Assembly: GCA_031370825.1 (NCBI GenBank)
Contig: JANMRB010000046.1
Location: 1-20,700 of the forward strand
Direction of reading: 5' to 3'
Length of the DNA: 20,700 bases
Source of the DNA: JAENVT01 sp031370825
GTDB taxonomy: Bacteria > Actinomycetota > Acidimicrobiia > Acidimicrobiales > Ilumatobacteraceae
In this document: in pieces, positions 13,578 through 20,700 of the stretch
How positions within the stretch are numbered: the stretch's first letter is position 1
Layout: the number at the start of each line of letters is the position of its first letter
Made by a program: the position numbers and the translations under genes
The notes under the pieces: model-generated
Databases searched by the model: none
What the model saw: the letters and a program-made list of their open reading frames with translations, nothing else
What the model was told of the DNA's origin: nothing

Positions 13578-14794
13578 CGGTACAGGATGACCTCGACCTC
13601 GGTGCCGCCGTCGAGGCCAGTGGCCGGTTCGGGAACCACGATGTAGCCGTCTGCTCTCGTGAGCACAGACAGCAGAGCGGATGGCCCGAACAGTGGCGCA
13701 GCGACGCCTTCGTGCATCGTGACCTGGACGATGTCGAGTCTGCCCGCCGCGGAAGGTAGATCGCGGGACAGCCGAGCGCGCGTGCTCGGCTCGGGTGGCG
13801 GTGCCTCGCATCCGGCTAGCCGAAACACGACGGGCGTTCCAATCAGCCGAAAGACCACGAGCGCGGACAGCGGGTTCCCGGGTAGCCCGATCACGGGAAC
13901 GCCGTCGCACTCCGCCAGCAGCGTCGGCTTGCCCGGTTTGATGGCGAGCCCATGGCACCAAATGGTGCCGAGCGCAGCCACTGCGCCGGCGGTCTCATCG
14001 CGGGCACCGACCGACGACCCCGCCGAGATCACCACCAGGTCGGCGCAGCCCAGAACCTCGCGCACCGCATGTTCCAGCGCGTCCCGGTCGTCGGACACGA
14101 TCCCAGCAGTGAACGGATCACCGCCTGCTTCGTGGACGAGACCGGCCAGGGCCGAGGCAGTGGCGTCGCGCACCTGGCCTGCGGCCAGCTTGGCCGTCGA
14201 CGGCGGTACCACCTCATCGCCCGTCGAGATGATCGCAACCCTGGGTCGCACGTGTACGTGGACCGTGGTCACGCCGGCCGCGGCGAGCAACCCGAGCTCC
14301 GACGCGCGCAAGGGTCGTCCCGCACTCACCAACACGCCGCCGGCAGCGACGTCTTCGTCGGCTCGCACCAGTCCGGCCCCAGGGGCAACCGGTCGCGTCA
14401 CCTCGATCGTGCCCTCCATCGTCTCAGCGGTGTACTCGACCATCACCACCGAGTCCGCGCCATCGGGGATCACTGCGCCGGTCGGGATGGCCACGCACGT
14501 GCCGGGAGAGACCGCCACGCCGGGAGCGGCACCCATCCGCACCGCGCCGGCGAGACGGAGGTAGGACGGCAGTCCTTCGGACGCCCCGTAGGTGTCGGCC
14601 GCCTGCACCGCGAAGCCATCGACTGTTGCCCGCGGAAAGCCGGGTAGCGGTTCGGTGGCCGTGGCATCGACGGCAAGTACCCGTCCCAGCGATTCTCCAA
14701 GCGGCACGGACTCGATCGTCGTACGCCGCGCAGGGCGGAACCCGGCCAGCGCCGCGGACACGGTGATAGCGGTGAAGAACTCCCGCCCGCTCAC
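13574..14794 (-). CDS. moeA: molybdopterin molybdotransferase MoeA
   Basis: MoeA inserts molybdate (or tungstate) into MPT-AMP to form the metal cofactor. The 406-residue protein is full length and keeps the family motifs: TVDGFAV with D59 (TVDG where most have MDG), GAVIPDGADSVVMVE, ISTGDEV, SAGSSVGARDET, GLAIKPGKP, and GLPGNPLSALVVF. Residues about 325-406 are the C-terminal beta-barrel domain IV. It starts at GTG 14794 inside the stop of the diaphorase gene (GTGA) and ends in the start of the PBP-fused MoeA. Two MoeA genes in a row behind AOR and formate dehydrogenase suggest dedicated cofactor supply, perhaps one per metal. Confidence 0.92.
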   Translation of the reverse strand: MSGREFFTAITVSAALAGFRPARRTTIESVPLGESLGRVLAVDATATEPLPGFPRATVDGFAVQAADTYGASEGLPSYLRLAGAVRMGAAPGVAVSPGTCVAIPTGAVIPDGADSVVMVEYTAETMEGTIEVTRPVAPGAGLVRADEDVAAGGVLVSAGRPLRASELGLLAAAGVTTVHVHVRPRVAIISTGDEVVPPSTAKLAAGQVRDATASALAGLVHEAGGDPFTAGIVSDDRDALEHAVREVLGCADLVVISAGSSVGARDETAGAVAALGTIWCHGLAIKPGKPTLLAECDGVPVIGLPGNPLSALVVFRLIGTPVVFRLAGCEAPPPEPSTRARLSRDLPSAAGRLDIVQVTMHEGVAAPLFGPSALLSVLTRADGYIVVPEPATGLDGGTEVEVILYR

Positions 14795-16536
14795 GATGTG
14801 GGCTTGGTCGACTGCGCCTGTTCTGCCGCCACGGCACCTCCCTTGTTGAACCCGAGCACGCTGACGACGGGTCCGAGAGCCACCTGCCCGAGGCCGCAGA
14901 TCGATGTCTTGCGCATGACCTCCTCGAGCTCCAGGATCCGAGCGCGTGTCTCATCGTCGATCGTGGACGATCCATCGTCGACGATGACTTGCAGCAGTTC
15001 GTGGGCCTTCGTTGACCCGACGCGGCATGGGACGCACTTCCCGCACGACTCGTCGCGGAAGAACCGCAACACGTTGGTGGACGCCGCCAGCAGGTTGGTG
15101 CCTTCGGCCATCACCACCACCGCGCCGGAGCCGAGCATCGTGCCGGCCTTGGCGGCGCTGTCGAAGTCGAGGCGCAGATCGAGCTGGTCGGGCCCGATCA
15201 TGTTCGACGAGGCCCCGCCCGGTTGCACGGCGCCGACAGCTGCACCGCCGGTAACGCCGCCCGCGAGCTCGATCAGTTCGCGGACCGTGGTGCCCATCGG
15301 AACGACGTAGACATCGGGATGCTCGACATGGCCCGACACCGCGAAGAACTTCCATCCGACCGACTCGCCGAGGCCCTGGTCGGCCCACCAGTGAGCGCCG
15401 CGCTGCACGATCACTGGCACGTCGGCAAACGTCTCGACGGAGTTGATCAGTGTGGGGCGGCCGTACAGGCCGTAGCTGCCGGGGAACGGCGGTTTGTTGC
15501 GTGGCTCGCCGCGGTGGCCCTCCATGCATTCGAGGAGGGCAGTTTCCTCTCCGAGGATGTACCCACCGGGAGAGACGAACACGTCGACGTCGAGCCGTCG
15601 CCCGCTGCCGCACGCGTCGGCGCCGATGATCCCTGCGGCGCGCATGGCATCGATCTCGCCGCGCAGCACGTGCTCCTCCGGGCCGTACTCATGCCGGATG
15701 AAGACCCAGCCCTGCTCGGCACCGACCACCGCCATGCCGAGTAGCAATCCCTCCAACACGAGGTGAGGTTGGGTGGCCAGGATCTGGCGATCCTTGAAGG
15801 TACCGGGCTCGGATTCGTCCGCGTTGCAGATTGCGTACTTGACGGTTCCGGGCTGGGTGCTGCGCACGACGGCCCACTTCTGGCCGGTCGGGAAGCCGGC
15901 GCCGCCCATCCCGCGGAGGCCCGAGTCCTTGAGCGTGGCGATGATGTCGTCAGGGTCGAGATCGCCGGCGAGGAACGTCCGCAATGAGGTGTATCGCTCT
16001 TCGATTCCCGATCCGGTTGGGTACGGGTCGTTGGGCCACGGCTCGGAGCGCATCTTCGCCGTGGCCGCGCCGACACGACCTACACGAGCGCCCTCGACGA
16101 GCTGCGCCACCTCGGCCACCCCGGCGGGCCGCTCGTTGACAGCGGCCGCTGGCGCGATGTCGCAGCGGCCGAGGCAGGACACTTCGTGGAGATCGACGTC
16201 GGCATCGTCTCGGAAGCGCTGGCTCAGCTCGGCGATGCGCGCATCGCCGTCACGCAGGAAGCACGAGAGGTCGTGGCAGACCTTCACCGTGACCTTGGTC
16301 GGCGGCTCAGTTCGAAAGTGGGGGTAGAACGAGATCAGGCCTTGGATCTCGTACAGCGGCCGGCGGGCATCGCGGGCCAGTTGCTCCAGCTCCTCACGAG
16401 GCAGCCACCCGCGCTGAGACTGGATCACGTTGAGCGCAGGGATCAGCGACGGGCCGGGGAACTTCCCTGCCCTCGCCTCGACTCCCGGTACCCGGCGGGC
16501 TCGGATGTCGACCGGTTGGTCGGTCAACTCGGTCAT
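14791..16536 (-). CDS. NAD-dependent formate dehydrogenase diaphorase subunit (NuoE-NuoF fusion)
   Basis: The 581-residue protein joins a NuoE-like thioredoxin-fold ferredoxin (about 25-150; [2Fe-2S] ligands C87, C92, C121, C125) to a NuoF-like domain (about 175-570). The NuoF part has the FMN/NADH-binding loop GLRGMGGAGFPTGQKW (207-221), NADESEPGTFKDR, GGYILGEETALLE and a [4Fe-4S] site C498, C501, C504 and C547. This is the arrangement of FdhB/HoxF-type diaphorases that pass electrons between NAD(H) and a formate dehydrogenase alpha subunit. The gene overlaps the fdhA stop by 4 bp and moeA by 4 bp, so subunits are likely made together. It probably forms a soluble cytoplasmic complex with the alpha subunit. 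Confidence 0.93.
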   Translation of the reverse strand: MTELTDQPVDIRARRVPGVEARAGKFPGPSLIPALNVIQSQRGWLPREELEQLARDARRPLYEIQGLISFYPHFRTEPPTKVTVKVCHDLSCFLRDGDARIAELSQRFRDDADVDLHEVSCLGRCDIAPAAAVNERPAGVAEVAQLVEGARVGRVGAATAKMRSEPWPNDPYPTGSGIEERYTSLRTFLAGDLDPDDIIATLKDSGLRGMGGAGFPTGQKWAVVRSTQPGTVKYAICNADESEPGTFKDRQILATQPHLVLEGLLLGMAVVGAEQGWVFIRHEYGPEEHVLRGEIDAMRAAGIIGADACGSGRRLDVDVFVSPGGYILGEETALLECMEGHRGEPRNKPPFPGSYGLYGRPTLINSVETFADVPVIVQRGAHWWADQGLGESVGWKFFAVSGHVEHPDVYVVPMGTTVRELIELAGGVTGGAAVGAVQPGGASSNMIGPDQLDLRLDFDSAAKAGTMLGSGAVVVMAEGTNLLAASTNVLRFFRDESCGKCVPCRVGSTKAHELLQVIVDDGSSTIDDETRARILELEEVMRKTSICGLGQVALGPVVSVLGFNKGGAVAAEQAQSTKPTS

Positions 16537-19493
16537 GCAGGCGTGCTGTCGGTCGAGGTCGTTCGCGCCGAGGAATCGCGGTGCAACTGCTCCACCTGGA
16601 CGGCGCAGAACTTGAACTCGGGGATCTTCCCGACGGGATCGATCTCGTCAATCGTCAGGAGGTTTGCCGCGGCCTCTCTGAAGTGGAACGGGATGAAGCA
16701 GTTGCCGAGTTGCTCGCGATGGCTGACGCGCAGCACGAGCTCGATCGACCCACGTCGCGATCGTGCCCGCACCATCTCACCATGTGCCAGCCCGCGGTCG
16801 GCGGCGTCCTTCGGATGCATGTACACCTCGGCCCGCGGGGCGATGGCGTCGAGTGCATACGAGCGGCGCGTCATCGATCCCGTGTGCCAGTGTTCGAGCA
16901 GTCTGCCGGTGTTGAGGACCAGCGGGTACTCGAAGTCGGGCAGCTCCTTCGGTGGCAACCATTGTGCAGGTACCAGGTGGGCGAGACCATCATCGGTGTT
17001 GAACCTCTCGTTGAACATCACGATCGTGCCGTCCGAATGCTCGGGGTCGGCATTGGGGTAGAGCTTCCCCGACATGCCGAGGTTCTCGTACGACAGGTTC
17101 TTGTACGACGGCATGAGGGCAACCATCTCGTCGAAGATCTCATTGGGCGTTTGATAGTTCCATTGCAGGCCGACACGCTGGGCGATGTCTTGCACGATCT
17201 GCCAGTCGGCGCGCGCTTGCCCGGGCGGGTCCATCACCTTGCGGCCGAGCTGAACCCGGCGGTCGGTGTTGGTGTAGGTGCCGTCCTTCTCCAGGTACGA
17301 GGTGGCCGGGAGGATCACGTCCGCGAACTCGGCTGTCTCGGTCAGGAAGATGTCTTGCACCACCAGGAAGTCGAGGGCCGACAGCGCCTTGCGTACCTTG
17401 TTGATGTTGGGATCGGACAGGAACGGGTTCTCCCCGAGCATGTACATCCCGCGAACGCCGTCGGGCTTCAGGACGGACGAGATGATCTCGGTGACGGTGA
17501 GGCCGCGCTTCGGGTTGAGTGGTGTGCCCCAAGCCTGCTCGAAGTATCGCTGTGTTGCCTCCCGATCTACGCCTTGGTAGTCGGGGTAGAACATCGGGAT
17601 CAGTCCCGCGTCCGAAGCGCCTTGGACGTTGTTCTGCCCGCGCAGGGGGTGCAGGCCGGTGCCCGGCCGACCGACGTTGCCGGTGATCGAGCACAACGCG
17701 ATGAGGCAGCGGGCGTTGTCCGTGCCAGTGGTGTGCTGGGAGATTCCCATGCCCCAGTACACGACAGCGGCACCGGCCTCGCCCCAGGTTCTGGCGACCT
17801 TGCGGATCATGTCGGCATCGACACCCGTGATCTGCGCGGCGCGCTCGGGGGAGTAGTCGGCGACGGTCCGCGCCAGTTCGTCGTAGTTCGACGTGCGGTC
17901 GGCGATGAACTCGCGGTCGATCAAGCCGAGCCGGATGATCTCGTGCATGATCGAGTTGTAGAAAGCCACGTCGGTCCCAGGCTTGAGCTGCACGAAGATG
18001 TCGGCATGCTCAGCGACCGTCGAGGCCCGGGGGTCCACGTAGATGATCTTCGTGCCGCGTCGGCGGGCCTGCTTGAAGAACGAGCTGGCAACCGGGTGGT
18101 TTGCCGTCGGGTTGGAACCGGTGATGATGACCACGTCGGCATTGGCGACGTCGCCGTATGTCGTGGACACTGCTCCCGAGCCGACCCCCTCGAACAGCGC
18201 GGCGACCGACGAGGCGTGACACAACCTGGTGCAGTGGTCGACGTTGTTGGTGCCGAAGGCCGTGCGGAGGAGCTTCTGGAAGAGGTAGGCCTCTTCGTTG
18301 GAGCACTTCGCCGAGCCGAACCCGGCGATTGCACCGGAACCACGCGCGGCGTGGATCTCTTCGAGCCGGCTGGCGATCAGTTCCAGCGCCTCGTCCCACG
18401 TGGCCTCGCGAAAGTGGGGCAGGACCTCGTCGTAGTCGATCAGGCCGCCTGGCTTGCGGCCGCGGTCCTTTCCGGGTCGCTCGTCTTTTCGGCCGCCGCT
18501 GCGTGTACCGCGCTTGCCGTCTCGACCGCGGTCGTTGTGCGTCCCGCCGTGTCCGTCGCCGATCACGTCGGCGGAGAGTGGGCCCTTCGGATAGGACGAG
18601 GGAATCCGGATGAGCGGGACCGTCAACCGCTGCGGAGAGGCGGAGTAGTCCCATCCGTACCGACCCTTGACGCACAGCCTGCTCTGCGACCCGGGCTGAT
18701 CGCGGCCCTCGGCGAAGGAGATCGCACCGATTTCGCGATCGACGTAGTACGTCAGGGCGCAACCGACTCCGCAATAGGGGCAAACGCTGTGCACCGCGTC
18801 GAGCTCATCGCGCGGACGGATCGCAACGCCGCGGATCGCCTTGTTGGTCAGCGCGCCAGTGGGGCAGGCCTGCACGCATTCGCCGCACGTGACGCACGAG
18901 CTGGCGCCCATGGGGTCGTCGAGATCGAACGCGATCTTCGTGGCGTAGCCCTTGCCCGACCGACCGATGACGTCGTTGCCCTGGATGTCATCGCACGCCC
19001 GTACGCAGCGATCACACAGGATGCACGCGTCGTGGTTGACGTCGATCACCGGGTTGGACGAGTCGGTGCCGCGTCCTGAACCGCGCGGCAGATCGGTGGT
19101 CTCGCGGGTGACGCCGAAACCGTCGGCCAGGCTCAGCAACATGTTGTCGGCGGTGGTGGTCTGCTTGGGATCTTCATCGCGCGGGGGTTGGTCGGAGATC
19201 AGGAGCTCGGTCAGGACGGCGCGGGCGCGCTCCACCTGCGGCGTGGAGGTCTTGACCACCATGGCGTCTTCGCATGGGCGTACACAGGCGGCGACGAAGG
19301 CCCGTCCGCCAGCGTCGACGACACACATCCGGCACACGCCTACCGGGTCGTACCGCTCGTTGTGGCACAGCACCGGGATGTCGACGCCGACCTGCTTGGC
19401 TGCGTCGTAGATCGTGGTTCCCTCGACAGCAGTCACCGACTGTCCGTCGATCTCGAGGGTGACGGTCCGCACGGCCGTTGTCATCTGCTGCAC
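16533..19493 (-). CDS. fdhA: NAD-dependent formate dehydrogenase alpha subunit, cysteine type
   Basis: This 986-residue molybdo- or tungstopterin enzyme oxidises formate or reduces CO2. The N-terminal [2Fe-2S] ferredoxin has C43, C54, C57, C70. Two [4Fe-4S] sites follow (C157/160/163/167 and C200/203/206/210), then the pterin-proximal cluster C238/C241/C245/C274 with K276. The catalytic residue is Cys, not Sec: C425-H426 in the HCTRLCHASS context, codon TGT at 18219-18221. The His-Cys3 cluster of NuoG-like relatives is missing (the region reads SDQPPRDEDPKQTTT). An unusual Gly/Arg/Lys/Asp-rich insert of about 47 residues (304-350) separates the Fe-S part from the catalytic domain. MGD-binding and C-terminal molydopterin-dinucleotide-binding regions look intact. 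GTG 19493 is preferred because TACCAT lies 7 nt upstream; ATG 19484 is the alternative. It follows the AOR gene by 28 bp. Confidence 0.93.
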   Translation of the reverse strand: MQQMTTAVRTVTLEIDGQSVTAVEGTTIYDAAKQVGVDIPVLCHNERYDPVGVCRMCVVDAGGRAFVAACVRPCEDAMVVKTSTPQVERARAVLTELLISDQPPRDEDPKQTTTADNMLLSLADGFGVTRETTDLPRGSGRGTDSSNPVIDVNHDACILCDRCVRACDDIQGNDVIGRSGKGYATKIAFDLDDPMGASSCVTCGECVQACPTGALTNKAIRGVAIRPRDELDAVHSVCPYCGVGCALTYYVDREIGAISFAEGRDQPGSQSRLCVKGRYGWDYSASPQRLTVPLIRIPSSYPKGPLSADVIGDGHGGTHNDRGRDGKRGTRSGGRKDERPGKDRGRKPGGLIDYDEVLPHFREATWDEALELIASRLEEIHAARGSGAIAGFGSAKCSNEEAYLFQKLLRTAFGTNNVDHCTRLCHASSVAALFEGVGSGAVSTTYGDVANADVVIITGSNPTANHPVASSFFKQARRRGTKIIYVDPRASTVAEHADIFVQLKPGTDVAFYNSIMHEIIRLGLIDREFIADRTSNYDELARTVADYSPERAAQITGVDADMIRKVARTWGEAGAAVVYWGMGISQHTTGTDNARCLIALCSITGNVGRPGTGLHPLRGQNNVQGASDAGLIPMFYPDYQGVDREATQRYFEQAWGTPLNPKRGLTVTEIISSVLKPDGVRGMYMLGENPFLSDPNINKVRKALSALDFLVVQDIFLTETAEFADVILPATSYLEKDGTYTNTDRRVQLGRKVMDPPGQARADWQIVQDIAQRVGLQWNYQTPNEIFDEMVALMPSYKNLSYENLGMSGKLYPNADPEHSDGTIVMFNERFNTDDGLAHLVPAQWLPPKELPDFEYPLVLNTGRLLEHWHTGSMTRRSYALDAIAPRAEVYMHPKDAADRGLAHGEMVRARSRRGSIELVLRVSHREQLGNCFIPFHFREAAANLLTIDEIDPVGKIPEFKFCAVQVEQLHRDSSARTTSTDSTPA

Positions 19494-19500
19494 CGATGCG

Positions 19501-19506
19501 ATGGTA
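19501..19506 (-). promoter_or_regulatory. -10-like box before fdhA
   Basis: TACCAT on the minus strand ends 7 nt before GTG 19493, the same hexamer found before gpmA. It suggests that fdhA can be transcribed from its own leaderless promoter in the short gap after the AOR gene, in addition to readthrough. Confidence 0.35.
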
Positions 19507-19521
19507 GCTGAGCCTTCTCGC

Positions 19522-20700
19522 TCACGGCTCTAGCAGCAGATCGGCCAAGTCTTCCGGTTCGGCGCAGCCCGATGCGTCCAATCCACGAGCGACGTAGTAG
19601 CCGTCCACCATCGTCTGAAGCCGAGACGCACTCAGCGCGGCGACCCGGCCCGAACCCATCTCCAGCGGAGTCTCCAACATTCGCGCCGGCAATCGATCGT
19701 CGGCGGTGGTAGCTCCTTCGCGTTGGTTGAACACCCGCTTGGCCATCACGATTCGCTGAGCCGTCGCGTGCAGCTCACTGGCGTCGATGTCCCAACCGGT
19801 GACAGCGGCGAGCAGCGCCGCCCACTCGGTGAAGGGATCCGTGAACACGCCGCGCAGGAACTTGCAGAGGATCATCGAGTCCATGACCGCAGCGCGGTCC
19901 TCGGTGCCAATAGCTGCTGCTACATGTTCTTCGCCACCGTCGAGGCGGTCGAGCACGCCCGACAGATCCGCTTCGTACGCGCCGGACCGATTGTGGTCCG
20001 CGCCCCTGGCGTTGACCGCCATGCCCAACGCCATTGCCTGCAGAGTTCGGGGCTCGTAACCGGGCAGCTCCAATCCCTTGACCTGCGGGGCGAAGTCGAT
20101 CGAGTTGGATCCGACCACGCCAGCGGCATGACGGGAACCTTGCGCCAGCAGCTCGCCGAGACCGGGCTCTCGGCAGCCTATGGCGTCGAGCGCTCGCAGG
20201 ACGGCCGCACCGTCGCCGAAGCGCAGCCACGGCGCGTCGATCAAACCGCGCTCGGCACATTCCATCGCCCAGGCGATCGTGCCGCCCGCCGAGATGGTGT
20301 CGATGCCGAGCTCATCGCACCGGGCACTGGCGGCGAACACGTCATCGGGATCCGACACACCGCACAGCGGACCGAGTGCGAACACGTTCTCGTACTCCAT
20401 CCGTTGGGTGCCGCCGCCTTTGCGGGAGTAGATGTGCTCGCACCCGATCGAGCACGACGCGCAGCTGTTGCGGGCGACCTCGCGCATCTCCTGGAGCTCC
20501 TCGGCGGCCAGCCGGGGCGCGCCCTCGAACGTGGCTGAGGTGAAGTTGCGCGTCGGCAGAGTCGATACAGCGTTGAACGCGAGGAGGTTGGCAAGGGTCC
20601 CGAGCTCGCGGTACTTCTTCGTCGCCGGACCAAAGCTTCGCGCCCGCAGGTCCTTCGCCGCGGCCAGCACGGCGGGTGCATCGGCGACGCCCACTCGCGT
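19522..20700 (-). CDS. aldehyde ferredoxin oxidoreductase family enzyme (partial, start beyond window)
   Basis: At least 390 residues of the C-terminal part are visible; the gene runs off the right edge. Family marks are the cluster motif NSCASCSIGCEH (C-x2-C-x3-C) plus the fourth Cys in MILCKFLRGVF, the helical signature CDELGIDTISAGGTIAWAMEC, KGLELPGYEPR, and GMAVNARGADHNRS in the tungstopterin/substrate region. The AOR family uses W (sometimes Mo) with two pterins and oxidises aldehydes to acids, or reduces activated acids, with ferredoxin or associated subunits. It is the first visible gene of the minus-strand operon with fdhA, the NuoEF-type diaphorase and two moeA genes, suggesting that its electrons may reach NAD. 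The substrate cannot be told; the N-terminal domain (first pterin site) is outside the window. Confidence 0.88.
   Translation of the reverse strand, partial: TRVGVADAPAVLAAAKDLRARSFGPATKKYRELGTLANLLAFNAVSTLPTRNFTSATFEGAPRLAAEELQEMREVARNSCASCSIGCEHIYSRKGGGTQRMEYENVFALGPLCGVSDPDDVFAASARCDELGIDTISAGGTIAWAMECAERGLIDAPWLRFGDGAAVLRALDAIGCREPGLGELLAQGSRHAAGVVGSNSIDFAPQVKGLELPGYEPRTLQAMALGMAVNARGADHNRSGAYEADLSGVLDRLDGGEEHVAAAIGTEDRAAVMDSMILCKFLRGVFTDPFTEWAALLAAVTGWDIDASELHATAQRIVMAKRVFNQREGATTADDRLPARMLETPLEMGSGRVAALSASRLQTMVDGYYVARGLDASGCAEPEDLADLLLEP

Noticed and set aside
13578..13961. N-terminal extension of the PBP-fused MoeA
   Set aside because: The extra 128 residues are Arg-rich, overlap moeA in another frame and lack MoeA similarity; ATG 13577 gives the standard coupled start.
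18219..18221. Selenocysteine at the FdhA active site
   Set aside because: The codon is TGT (Cys), not TGA, and no in-frame TGA interrupts the gene.
16581..19079. 832-residue open frame on the plus strand, opposite fdhA
   Set aside because: It is exactly antisense to a gene with intact Fe-S and pterin motifs. Long antisense frames arise from GC-rich third positions, and its translation shows no domain pattern.
1..20700. CRISPR array
   Set aside because: No regularly spaced repeats of 20-40 bp and no cas genes were seen.

Overview
The window is a high-GC actinobacterial chromosome segment. The Dcd protein is of the dUMP-forming actinobacterial type, tRNA genes carry encoded CCA, and many genes have a TANNNT -10-like hexamer 6-10 nt before the start codon instead of a Shine-Dalgarno, suggesting leaderless mRNAs. 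The triplicated C-terminal repeat of a large secreted protein looks like surface-protein repeats I associate with Acidimicrobiia (Ilumatobacter-like), so that class is my best guess, by inference only.

Region 1 (1-3190) is accessory DNA on the 3' side of a tRNA-Gly gene. It holds a winged-helix/nucleotidyltransferase plus HEPN pair (a toxin-antitoxin-like module) with its own operator-like palindrome and terminator, a broken excisionase-type HTH gene that runs into a tRNA 3'-end remnant, a tRNA-Ser(GCU), and an aminoglycoside/macrolide phosphotransferase-like kinase. Clusters of a TGGCACG repeat at 10-11 bp spacing lie at both ends (63-80 and 3105-3132) and resemble integrase arm sites. No integrase remains in the window.

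Region 2 (3191-11603) is mostly core: tRNA-Gly(CCC) divergent from dcd, a secreted propeller-like protein, a membrane-bound (Fe-S) heterodisulfide-reductase-like oxidoreductase, a PRC-barrel protein, a two-TM helical protein whose start codon is buried in a long hairpin, a stand-alone cyclic-nucleotide-binding protein, phosphoglycerate mutase (gpmA), and a truncated MMPL transporter gene.

Region 3 (11634-20700, all minus strand, read right to left) is a tightly packed metal-pterin operon: an aldehyde ferredoxin oxidoreductase (AOR) family enzyme (runs off the right edge), a cysteine-type NAD-dependent formate dehydrogenase alpha subunit, a fused NuoE-NuoF diaphorase subunit, a MoeA, and a second MoeA fused to a periplasmic-binding-protein-like domain. 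The last four genes overlap by 4 bp each. The layout suggests that aldehyde/carboxylate chemistry on a tungsto- or molybdopterin enzyme is coupled to formate and NAD(H), with two MoeA proteins made alongside to load the metal. This operon is the most interesting system in the window; a close second is the tRNA-associated island with the NTase/HEPN module.
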